In this document: positions 23,221 to 33,944 of the stretch, piece after piece | How the letters are laid out: every line of letters starts with the position of its first letter | Numbering within the stretch: the stretch's first letter is position 1 | From: Cacajao melanocephalus | Lineage: Eukaryota > Chordata > Mammalia > Primates > Pitheciidae | DNA length: 64,000 bases | Assembly: GCA_963573385.1 (NCBI GenBank) | Contig: CAUYLG010026770.1 | Location: 1-64,000 of the forward strand | Reading direction: 5' to 3' | Translations under genes and position numbers: made by a program | Notes under the pieces: generated by a model | The model's database searches: none | Told to the model about the DNA's origin: nothing | The model's input: the letters and a program-made list of their open reading frames with translations, nothing else

Positions 23221-23324
23221 TATGTCTCTGGCTATTTTCAAAGAGAGAAGGAAATGTCACTTTCTGAGTAAACAGTACGTCAGGCAGGGCCTTGCAGTAC
23301 AGTTTTGTACACTGTTTCTCTTTT

Positions 23325-23640
23325 TTAATTGATAATAAAATCTTTACCTATTTATGGTATGCAACACATTTTGATATATCTGTACATTGTGGAACAGCTA
23401 AATCAAGCTGATTAACATATGCATTCCATCACACTTTTCATTTTTATGAAGAGAACACTCAAAATACACTCTCTTAGCGATTTCCAAGAACACAATGGAT
23501 TAACTAAGTCATCATGTTATACAATACATTTCTTTAACTTATTTCTCCTAATTAATTTTGTATCCTTTGACCAACATCTCCAACCTCCACTCCATCCCCC
23601 TGCCCCTGGTAGCTACTCTTCTACTCTCTTCAAGATATTG
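23325..23640 (-). mobile_element. L1M 3' region fragment
   Basis: The reverse-oriented L1M 3' text TATTTATGGTATGCAACACA, ATATATCTGTACATTGTGGA, TATCCTTTGACCAACATCTC is in family order. Confidence 0.7.
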
Positions 23641-23649
23641 GTATGCTCA

Positions 23650-25540
23650 GTGATTGCAGATTGTGGTATCTGAGAAGAGTGTACAGAGAATGTTAGTCTG
23701 GGTGAGTGTTGTGTGTTGTGGGGTGAGTATATTGCATCTCTTGAAGTGGGTAATTTGTAGAGCCGGAAAATGCAAAGATCAAGTGCCTTAGGTCACCCAT
23801 GAGCATCCAAAGTTACGAGGCACAACAAGAGGAGCAAGGCAGAAAAATGCAGGAAAGAAAAAGAGGTTTTGCTTACTGCACAATTTTCTCTTCTCTGTGA
23901 AGCATGAGCTATAGAATGGGCAGGGTAGAAAATGAAAAGAGACAGAGTCTGCAAAAACAAGCATACATTATAGCGATCCTCAGATGGGATGATCCTCCTG
24001 AGAATTTTGCCATGTTCTAGCTAATTAGCTAAATAGATAATTCATTTTACTCTTGAGAATCAAGTTTTCCCTCAGGGGGTAAATATTCAAGGTCTGCAAA
24101 AAGACAGTCCAAGACTACTGTGAGTGTTAACTAAATACCAAACATCCATCCTTCAGAGTTTGAGCCGAGCAAGGACAAAGCAAAGGCATATTATCTGTCT
24201 TTGGGACTAGCCACTCCCCTCAGACTTCCCTTCATCCACTTCCATCTAATTTTCCATCCCCTCCCTCAGCATTTAGGCCTGGAGATAACTCATGCTTTGG
24301 GAATGCAGATCCTGAAGGGAATTCCTTTTGCTACTGCCAAAATATTCATACAGCAGGGAGAATTGTGCAGTATGTCATGGGTGGAACACAGGCAAGGGGA
24401 ACAAAAGGCATGCCCAGAACTCAGTGAATCAGAAAAGCATCACCCGTATAACAATGAGTGAGAGCAGACAACTGCAGAAATCCTCTTGAACAGCACTGTC
24501 TTCCAGTACAGCACAGAGCCGACCAGAGCCAATATGAAGGTACGACTACACCTAAAGACAGAGTGTAGCAAGAGAAAGGAGAGGTTCTGCCATAAAAACA
24601 GGAATCTGGGCAATTTGTCAATATGTATACAGCACATCCAGGGACTGGATGTCCTGGGCAACTAGTACAATATTCTGTGCCCCTAAGTAGAAATAACCAT
24701 AAAATAGAGACAGGTGCATCTGACTACAAGATTAAAATGCTCTTAGTCTTTGCCCTGTCATGATCATCTGGCCATTTTTTAAGCTTGACTTCTGCTCATG
24801 TATAGATGTCTTCCATAAAGCTATGCCACCTAATTGACGTAAGTGTCTTACGTCCTTGACAGTTGTATTTTAAATCATAAATTTATAAATTAACATTTTG
24901 GATTACATATCATTGTCTTGAGAGTTGCTAGATATGAGTCTATTTCATGAGAAACCGATATTCTCTAAGAATGTTGAGAGAACTTTAGTTTCTGAGCAAA
25001 CAAATCTGGCCAGTCCCAGTAATGCCTCCAAAGGGCATTGTCCAACTGTCTGGCTGGACTCTCTAGGTGTTATTCCTTTTGCTCATGTCCTTCAAACTAC
25101 CACAGCCATGCAGGTCATCAGGTTAACTTCATTGCAAAGAATCAACTTCCACTCTAGTCAGAAGCATAGAAGAGTCCTTTATAGGTTGAGATATTGTGAT
25201 TCCTTCATTCAAAGTAGCCAAAAGTCAAAACACTATATAGAATTTAAGAGATTAAATGAGCCCCTATTTCACAAGTGATGACAAAATGGTCTCAGATGAC
25301 TTGTTTGTGGTCACATCTTTTTGTCCTAGGATTTTTGGGTTAAATTTAAGTTTCTTTTCATTGCATCACAATGGTCCCCTAAGACCATAAAAATTATCAC
25401 CATTCCACAAAAAAAATCATGTTTCTAACATTTTTCGCATACACAGTTATTCTTAAGTGATTTGAATTTCAAAACATAGTCAATCTCAGTCTGCATCCTC
25501 CCTCCACCACATAGTGTGCAAATTGTTAGTGCATTTTCAA
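23650..25540. other. Intronic sequence, nothing recognised
   Basis: I saw no gene, RNA or named repeat in this stretch. Open frames of 66-117 codons here look like chance. Confidence 0.5.
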
Positions 25541-25544
25541 AGTG

Positions 25545-25740
25545 AAAAATGCCCTGTTCTCACTTAGAAGTGGGAGCTAAATAATGGGTACCTATGTACA
25601 TAAACATAGAAATAATAGACACGAGGCACTCCAAAAGTGGGGAGGGGAGAGGGCAGAGAGAGTGGAAAACTTACTGATCAGGTACAACGTTCACTCTTTG
25701 GGTAATGCGTACACTAGAAGCCCAATTCTTACCTCACATG
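25545..25740 (+). mobile_element. L1 3'UTR fragment
   Basis: CTGTTCTCACTTAGAAGTGG and GTGGGGAGGGGAGAGGGCAG, then TCACTCTTTGGGTAATGCG, form the 3'UTR order of an old L1. Confidence 0.75.
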
Positions 25741-25842
25741 GTGGGATTTCGCTGATCACCTTCGATAACCAAAGAATCGCCTGTCTTTAGTTTTGCACTT
25801 TTGTTTCAAATCTATTGAATTTCATATGGTAGTTTTCTTTGA

Positions 25843-26249
<407 letters not shown>

Positions 26250-26829
26250 TTTTTTTTTTTAATTTAAACTTTTATTTTAGATAGACAGTGTACATGTGCA
26301 GGTTTGTTACATGGGTATATTGCATGATGCTGAGGTTTGGGGTACAGGTCCCAACACCCAATGAGCATAGTACCAAATAGTTACTTTTCAACCCATCCCC
26401 CCACCCTCCCTTCCCCTTCTCATGGTCTTCAGTGTCTGTTGTTCCCATGTGGTATGGCTAATACTTGGTGTCAACTTGATTGGATTGAAGGATAAAACTA
26501 TTGATCCTGCTTGTGTCTGTGAGGGTGCTGCCAAAGGAGGTTAACATTTGAGTCAGTGGGCTAGGAGAGGTAGACCCACCTTCTGGGTGGGCACCATATA
26601 ATCAGCAGCCAGCGTAACTAGAATATAAGCAGGCAGCAAAATGTGAAAAGAGAGAGTGACCTAGTCTCCCAGCCTCCACCTTTCTCCCGTGCTGGATGCT
26701 TCCTGCCCTTGAACATTGAACTTCAAATTCCTCAGTTTTGGAACTCAGACTTGTTCTCCTTGCTTCTCAACCTGCAGATGGCCTATTGTGGGACCTTGTG
26801 ATCCTGTGAGTTAATAATAAACTCGCCTT

Positions 26830-26849
26830 TACATATATATGTATGTATG

Positions 26850-26890
<41 letters not shown>

Positions 26891-27103
26891 CCATTCCATT
26901 AGTTCTGTCTCATATATATATATATACATGTATACATATATATATATTTCATTAGTTCTGTCTCATATATATACATATATATGTGTGTGCATATATATAT
27001 ACATATATATGTGTGTGCATATATATATATTTATATATATGCCTCTATATATGAACATATATATGAACATATATGTTCATATATAGAGGCATATATATAT
27101 ATA
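26830..27103 (+). repeat. Compound (TA)n/(CA)n/(TG)n microsatellite
   Basis: It contains a CA run at about 26854-26883 and multiple TA runs, with two copies of ACATATATATGTGTGTGCAT (near 26971 and 27001). A perfect inverted repeat occupies 27032-27099. This will vary in length and be hard to assemble. Confidence 0.95.
27032..27099. repeat. Perfect AT-rich inverted repeat (29-bp arms, 10-nt spacer)
   Basis: Positions 27032-27060 are the exact reverse complement of 27071-27099. The arms contain the non-TA anchors GCCTCT and GAAC on the left, with GTTC and AGAGGC on the right, so it is not just a plain TA run. It could extrude as a cruciform. Confidence 0.95.
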
Positions 27104-27289
27104 TTCCATTAGTTCTGTCCCTCTAGAGAACCTTCACTAATCCACCATGTTTGTGTCCATGTGTGCTCAGTATTTAGCTCCCATTTATAACTGAGCAAAT
27201 GCGTATTTGTTTTTTTTCTGTTCCTGCTACAAACTACCTTCTTTAAAAATCTGCATCTCCTCACTCAGGGCAGTTGTCTGGGTGCAGTG

Positions 27290-27745
27290 TTGAGAAAGAA
27301 CTGCAGGAAGGACAGCAGCAAGGCAAGTGTGACTGGAGTAGGGTGTAAGAGAGAAAGGCAAGTGTGACTGGAGTGGGGTGTAAGAGAGAGCAACAGAAGA
27401 TGAGGTCAAAGAGTCTGAAGAAGAAGGGGACTATGCAGGACTGTTCAGTTAAGGGTTTGACTATTACTCTATGTGAGGTGGATAGCCTTTGAAGAGTTCT
27501 AAGCAGAACATTTATAAGATATGTCTTATGCTTTAAGAAGATAACTCTGGCTGCTGCAAAAATGAACAAATGGGAGACCAGGTAAGAGCAAATTCCATGA
27601 ATCCAAAAAAAGATGATGGTGGATTGAACCTAGGAGTTTGCAGATTAATTTTCTGAGAGCATACTAAAAAAAAAGACGAGAGACAAAAATCACTCCAAGA
27701 TTTTGAACTCAAGTAATTGGAAGCTTGGAGCTGTCATTGAATGAG
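27290..27745 (+). repeat. Unclassified ancient interspersed repeat, copy 4
   Basis: Phrases seen in other copies are here in the same order: GAAGATAACTCTGGCTGCTG, GGGAGACCAGGTAAGAGCA, AAGATGATGGTGGATTG. It carries a small internal tandem duplication (27321-27390). Confidence 0.45.
27321..27390 (+). repeat. Two-copy 35-bp tandem repeat
   Basis: Copies 27321-27355 and 27356-27390 each start AGGCAAGTGTGACTGGAGT. They differ by one A/G change in the middle and at the last base. Confidence 0.9.
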
Positions 27746-27879
27746 ATGCTTTAAGAAGGCACTGGACCATACAGAGATTACCAAGGCACGGTGGCTCTAA
27801 GAAATCACGGTCTAGGAAGAGAGATGGACAAGTAAAAGAATAAAAGTAAAAAAAAATTCCATTTATTGGACACTTATTT

Positions 27880-28100
27880 GGTGACATTTAGTTTCAAACA
27901 CTGAACTAAATATTTTGCAAACATGACATAATTCAATTCTCATAAACACTTAATTTGGTAGATATAATTAGCCCTGTTTTACTGGTAAGAAACTGAAGCT
28001 TGGCAGAGTGAAGTTGCTTATTCAAGATCTAAGAGCTGGAAGAAGACCAGTCTGCATCCACACCTGTTTAACCTCAAACTTGTGCTCTTAACTGTTATAC
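27880..28100 (-). repeat. MIR element
   Basis: A long reverse MIR: CCTGTTTTACTGGTAAGAAA, then AGTTGCTTATTCAAGATCT and a final CTCAAACTTGTGCTCTTAAC. Confidence 0.7.
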
Positions 28101-28104
28101 TTTA

Positions 28105-29635
28105 GTCTAACTCTAGCTAAACTTAGTCTGAGGAAATAAGGCAGGCAGGATATGTGAAGCAAGCCCCAGAGTACACAGAGCAGTTTACCTATGATAGAAT
28201 GATTGCACAATCACTATTAATCCATAAAACAAGAAGGATGGACTCTATGATTTCCATGGTTCCTTCTAGCTCTAAAAGCCTATAATTTTAAAACATGGTG
28301 CTGCTTCTTTTCACTAAAGTAAAAATTATTTTTATCCCTTAAGATTGAATAGCATATAACACAATTCTCTTATTTATACAAAACTATTCCAAGTCAGGCT
28401 GAATGGTGCATTACAGATAAAAGAATACCGGTGAACAAAGAAGGGTCAATGAGGAAAAGGAAAGGTCATATCAAGGAAAGAAAGGCACTATCATGAATCA
28501 GCAAAACAATAGATAAAATGAGGCTCAAAAAATCATTTTCCTGAGAACTGAAGAATTTTTATATCTATCTTTTATACTGAGATACATTGAGTGCTGACTA
28601 TAAAGTTCAGTGGCAGCTGAAAACATATCCTTTCCCTTAACAGAAACTTTAATTTTCAGTCTGTTTTGCTCCAAATTCTGGTGTATAACATCACATTTTC
28701 AGTTTATCACAATTGCAATATCATATGAACATATTTGTACCCAGAGAGAATATAAATCATGCACCTCTAGAAAAAGATAATATAATGTATTTATGTCTGC
28801 CTTCTCTTTGGGATATGTTTGTGAAATTAAAGTGTGGCCTAGATTTATGGACTCATAAAAACATCTTTGGTTTTAATTAGGATGCAATAAGCAGCATATT
28901 TCTCTGCATCATCATTGCTAGATTCATAACGAATGTCCATTTTATATATAAGTATGTGTGTATGTATGTAGGCGATAAGCAGCTATGGGGATTTGCTGAT
29001 GCTGAAGACAAATGAAGTTACAGGAAAATGATACCTAAGTGTTTGATGAGCATGAACAGAAAAGAAAGCTCTAAACTCTGGTTTAAATGGTGCCTCATGA
29101 AACTAGAGTATTATAGTCAAGAGGGCAGAACTCTGAGCCCCTCTCCTTCACTTCATTCTCATTTAGCTGTCTTCATATGATGTCATTCATATAATAGCAT
29201 CTTAAAACTATTACTTTAAGCTTTTAAAAAGTGTGTAAAACTGCAATCAGGATTATAATAAATTGATTCACTATTTTAAAATATTTAAAAATTGAAGACT
29301 TTGTTTCATATATTAGAATCATCATTGCCTCTAAATAACTTCCTGGGGATTGCCAGGTGAAATGGCGTTCATTTAGTATAATGGATATTGTTTTTTATAA
29401 AAATATACATTAAACACACAAACCAGGATAGAATGTTCAAATAACGTGGACAGACACCTGACAGAAGACAGAAGAAATTCAAATAAACTAATAAATAAAA
29501 GATTTTGCATTCTATGTAATTAAATGTAAATAAAAATAACAAAAATATACTTGTAAATGTATGTATCTTGTCAAATTAGCAAAGTGTGTGTTGTGTGCAT
29601 ATGTGTTTTAAAAAGAACACTCAATATTGGTGATA
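28105..29635. other. AT-rich intronic sequence, nothing recognised
   Basis: No named repeat, RNA gene or exon seen. Confidence 0.5.
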
Positions 29636-29640
29636 ATGTG

Positions 29641-30013
29641 TGATATGGTTTGGCTGTGTCCCCACCCAAATCTTATCTTGAACTGTAGCTCCTAAAATTC
29701 TCATGTGTCATGGGAGAGACCTGATGGGAGGGAATTGAATCACGGGAGCAGGTCTTTCCCATGCTGTTCCCATGATAGTGAATAAGTCTCATGAGCTCTG
29801 GTATGGTTTTATAAAGTGTTGTCCCCCTGCACATGCTCTTTCTGCCTACCACCATGTAAGACTAAGATGTGCCTTTGCTCCTTATTCACCTTCCACCATG
29901 ATCATGAGGCCTCCTCAGTCATGTGGAACTGTGAGTCAATTCAACATCTTTCCTTTATAAGTTATGCAGTCTCAGGTATGTCTTTATTTGCAGTGTGAGA
30001 ACAAACTAATATA
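29641..30013 (+). repeat. THE1/MST solo LTR
   Basis: It starts TGATATGGTTTGGCTGTGTC and includes CATGTGTCATGGGAGAGACC and GTGAATAAGTCTCATGAGCT. It ends with ACAAACTAATATA. The 373-base length fits the family. Perfect 5-bp duplications ATGTG flank it (29636-29640, 30014-30018). The small open frames in it are not genes. Confidence 0.95.
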
Positions 30014-30104
30014 ATGTGGCAAAATGAATATCCTAACAAGAGTGAAGAGAAAAATTTCTAGAAATCAACTTGAAAATGTATATCCAAGTGCTTTTAAAAG
30101 TACA

Positions 30105-31095
30105 TACTCTTTGAAACAGACCACCCATAGAATGGCAGCAAATATTTGTAAACTGTGCATCTGACAAAGGACTAGTATCTAAAATCTACAAGGAACTCAA
30201 ACAAATCAGCAAGAAATAAAACAAATAATCCCATTAAAAATGGGCAAATTAGATGAACAGACATTTCTCAAAAGAAGATATACAAATGGTCAACATACTT
30301 ATGAAATTGCTCAACATCATTAATCATCAGGGAAATGCAAACTAAAACCTCCACGAGATACCACCATACTTGTGCAAGAAAGGTCATTATTAAAAAGTCA
30401 GAAAACAATACATGTTTGTGTGGATGTGGTGAAAGTGAATGCTTATATACCATGGGTGGGAATGTAAATTAGTGTAACCTCTGTGGAAAATAGTATGGAG
30501 ATTTCTTAAAGAACTAGAAAGAGATCTACCATTTGATCCAGCAATTCCACTACTGGGTATCTACCCAAAGGATTAGAAGTCTTTATATAAGACACCTGCA
30601 TATGTATATTTATTGCATCACAATTCACAAATTGCAAAGACACAGAATCAACTTACGTGCCCATCAACCAATGAGTGGATAAATTAAATGTGGTATAGAT
30701 ACACTGTGGAATACTACTCAGCAGTAAAAATGATGAAATAATGTATTTTGTAGAAACTTTGATGGAATTGGAAGTCATTATTCTAAGTAAGGTAACTCAG
30801 GAATAGAAAATTAAATACCATATGTGCTCACATGTAAGTGGGAGCTAAGCTATGATTATGCAAAGGCATACAAAGTGATTAATGGACATTAGAGACTCAT
30901 AAGGGAGAGGGAGGGAGGCTAGAAATTTTAAAAACTACACATTAGGTACATTGTACACTACTCGGGTGATGGGTGCACTGAAATCTCAGACTTCACCACT
31001 ATATAATTCATCCATGTAACCAAAAACCACTTGTACCCCAAAAGCTATTAAAATTTTTAAAAATTAAAAAATAAACATAAAATACAAAAAATAAA
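30105..31095 (+). mobile_element. 5'-truncated L1 (ORF2 3' end plus 3'UTR)
   Basis: It begins in the last part of ORF2 (TATTTGTAAACTGTGCATCTG, CCCATTAAAAATGGGCAAAT) and proceeds in order to GGAATACTACTCAGCAGTAAA and an A-rich end after CCCCAAAAGCTATTAAA. It is broken by stops and shorter than 1 kb. Confidence 0.9.
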
Positions 31096-31558
31096 AGTGT
31101 ATATTCTTTGACATAAATGTAAGCTGGGTCAAAAAAAATTTTCTCCAAAGATTTATCATGATTTTAGATAATCTGTTAGTGTGAAAACAAGTAGCTAATT
31201 CTCCCAATTTCCATTTTCCTATGGAACATTTTAAAATATATAGTAAGTAAAACCTGTAATACCTCTGAAAACCATAAAAGCTATGTTCCATTTGCCAAAA
31301 AATGTAGTTTTTGGTTTGTTTGCTTGAGAGAGGGTAGATGGCATAGATGGCACCAGGGTGAAGGAAGAATAGAGGATAGCTCAGTGTGGACAGGAAGTAG
31401 AGAAAACTCATGTGAAAAGTAGACATCATCAGCAGGAAAATCACGGCCTGGATCCCTCCCAAATGAAGGAAAAAACAATTAGACCCTTGAAAAGATACTA
31501 CCTCTCATAAGAAAAAAAAAAAAAAACCTCCAAAAACTTACAGAAAATAATTGGCTCT

Positions 31559-31907
31559 TGTATTAATTTGTTTTCATGCTGCTGATAAAGACATAACCAA
31601 GACTGGGCAATTAAAAAAAAAAAAAAGAGGTTTACTGGACTCACAGTTCCATGTGGCTGGGGAGGCCTTACAATCATGGCAGAAGGTGAAAGGCACGTCT
31701 TACATGGTGGCAGACAAGAGAAGAGAGTTTGTGCAGGGAAATCCCCATTTTTAAAACTATCAAATCTCGTGAGACTTATTCACTATCATGAGAACAGTGC
31801 AGGGAAGACCCACCCTCATAGTTCAATCACCTCCCCAATGCATGTGGGAATTGTGGAAGTTACAATTCAAGATGAGATTTCGGTGGGGTCACAGCCAAAC
31901 CATATAA
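31559..31907 (-). repeat. THE1/MST solo LTR
   Basis: It runs TGTATTAATTTGTTTTCATGC to CAGCCAAACCATATAA, with an A run near 31613 and TCGTGAGACTTATTCACTAT inside. The flanks GCTCT and ACTCT are a 5-bp duplication with one mismatch. No internal region is present. Confidence 0.9.
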
Positions 31908-31914
31908 ACTCTGA

Positions 31915-33175
31915 AAGGGACTTATCACTGGAAAAGGATGCATGTTTAGAAAAATTTTGCCACTTTATCTCAACAATATGTGAATTCTTATTGTATTTAT
32001 GAAACTAGAGTAAATAGTCACAAGATCAGGAAAGAACACATGGAGAAAATAAATTGCTCAATTAAAAATCACTGTGATGGTGGTAGAGATCAGAAAATTG
32101 GGCATAGCTGAAAATCAAATAAGTAAAGTGGAAGACAGGGTTGGTAATCTGCCCAAATCTCAGAGAACGGTAAAAAGACTTAAATATAAGAGAAAAAATC
32201 GACATGGAGACTAGATTTTTAAAAATCCAATAACCTACATGTAAAAATTAGTTCTCAGTTGAAGTACAGATGAGGGCGACCTGATTATTATAGACACGAT
32301 GGCATAATTTTTTTTCTGAAATTACAAAAACCCTGAAACTATTGATGCAAATGGCTTACTGACAGATCACATAAACGAAAAGACAGAGATCATCTGCATG
32401 TATTTCAAGGATAAACAAATATTCTTATAAGCATTCACGAAGATACTTGATCACTTACAAAGAAATGAAATCAGTCTATCTACAGACTTCTCTTCCACAA
32501 ACTAATGCTCAGAAGAAAATGAAGCAAGACTTTAATTAGAAGGAAACAAAAGAAGGAGGAGGAAGAAGAGAAGTATGTTTTTACACAGAGTATTGGATTT
32601 TCTGAATCTGTTCTTCATGTCTTTATTTTTTCACTTTAAATCTTTGTGACCTCCTGAGAGGAGAAGGAAAAAGAGGAAGAAATGAAGAAGAAAAATAATT
32701 TCAGACACACATATATTACTATTTATGTGCAATTGCCTTTGCATTTTCAAACAATGCAGTCCAGAAATGCTCTGAAAACATTGCACCTGTTACAAACTCT
32801 TCCTGAAGTCTTTTTTAGAAAAGTTATCTACCATCTCACAATGGCTAACATAAGTGAGAACACCTAGTTAAATATCTCTTAAAAACTGAGGCTTTTTCAT
32901 CTCTTACATTCACACACAGGCAGTCTAGGTTTCATGCAAAAAATGCTTCACAAATAATAACACAGAAATTTTTAGATTTCTTTTTAATATTAGAAGATCA
33001 AAGCCCTCAAATCAATGATTCTTCACATTTTCTGTATATTAGTATCTCCTGTAGAACTTGTAAAACCCAGGCAGCACCCCAGACATTAAGACATTTAAAT
33101 GTCCAGCCAGGGATGGAACCCAAATGAAAGTATATGTTTAATCTTTCTGGGTGATTACAATGTGCAGCCAAGATT
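31915..33175. other. Intronic sequence, nothing recognised
   Basis: It contains a short A/G-rich stretch near 32540-32570 and otherwise no structure I recognise. Confidence 0.5.
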
Positions 33176-33190
33176 AAGAAGCAGTGCTAC

Positions 33191-33925
33191 ATAATGAAAT
33201 ACCATCACATGCCAGTTAGAATGGTGATCATTAAAAAGTCAGGAAACAAAAGGGGCTGGAGAGGATATGGAGAAATAGGAACGCTTTTACACTGTTGGTG
33301 GGAGTGTAAATTAGTTCAACCATTGCGAAAGACAGTGTGGTGTTTCCTCAAGGACCTAGAACCAGAAATATCATTTGACCCAGCAATCTCATTACTAGGT
33401 ATATACCCAAAGGATTATAAATCATCTACTATAAAAAGACATGCACATGTATGTTTATTGCAGCACTATTTGCAATAGCAAAGACTTGGAACCAACCCAA
33501 ATGCCAATCAGTGATAGACTGGATAAAGAAAATGTGACACATATACACTATAGAATACTATGCAGCCATAACGAAGAATGAGTTCATGTCCTTTGTAAGG
33601 ACATGGTTGAAGCTGGAAAACATCATCCTCAGCAAACTAACACAGGAACAGAAAACCAAACACCACATGTTCTCACTCATAAGTGGGAGTTGAACAAGGA
33701 GAACACAGGGAGAGGAACATCACACACTGGGGCCTCTCCAGGCAGATGTAGAGGGAAAGGGGAGGGAGAGCATTAGAACAGATATCTAATGCATGTGGGG
33801 CTTAAAACCTAGATGATTGGTTGACAGGTGCAGCAAACCACCATGGCACATGTATACCTATGTAACAAACCTGAACATTCTGCACATGTATCCCAGAACT
33901 TAAAGTAAAATAAAAATGTTTTAAA
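33191..33925 (+). mobile_element. 5'-truncated L1PA-like element with perfect target-site duplication
   Basis: This 735-base piece holds the last part of ORF2 (text such as [18 protein letters not shown]) and the 3'UTR, ending ACTTAAAGTAAAATAAAAATG. The 15-bp sequence AAGAAGCAGTGCTAC is repeated perfectly at 33176-33190 and 33926-33940. The undecayed duplication and good match to younger L1 text suggest a fairly recent insertion for this window. Confidence 0.95.
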
Positions 33926-33944
33926 AAGAAGCAGTGCTACAAAT

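Larger units (their letters stand above)
26450..27144 (-). repeat. LTR-like element, family A, copy 3, expanded by microsatellites
   Basis: It runs from TGGTATGGCTAATACTTGG to GAACCTTCACTAATCCA (TG...CA) and is flanked by a perfect 5-bp duplication CCATG at 26445-26449 and 27145-27149. It is inserted in an L1 3' end. Its last part has swollen by TA/CA repeat growth, with TTAGTTCTGTCTCATATA-type text present in three copies (near 26898, 26950 and 27108). Confidence 0.75.
26250..27230 (-). mobile_element. L1 3' end split by an LTR
   Basis: The first part, 26250-26449, runs from the T run (A-tail) through GTGCAGGTTTGTTACATGGG to CAGTGTCTGTTGTTCCCATG. The second part, 27145-27230, resumes with GTGTCCATGTGTGCTCAGTA, TTTAGCTCCCATTTATAACT and TTTCTGTTCCTGC. 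The text that should be contiguous is broken by the 26450-27144 element. It is reverse to the plus strand and non-coding. Confidence 0.8.

Noticed and set aside
26847..27086. His/Thr/Tyr/Ile-rich frame
   Set aside because: It is the translation of a CA/TA microsatellite.
33194..33478. 94-codon frame resembling a reverse-transcriptase protein
   Set aside because: It is the 3' part of L1 ORF2 in a truncated element, not a host gene.
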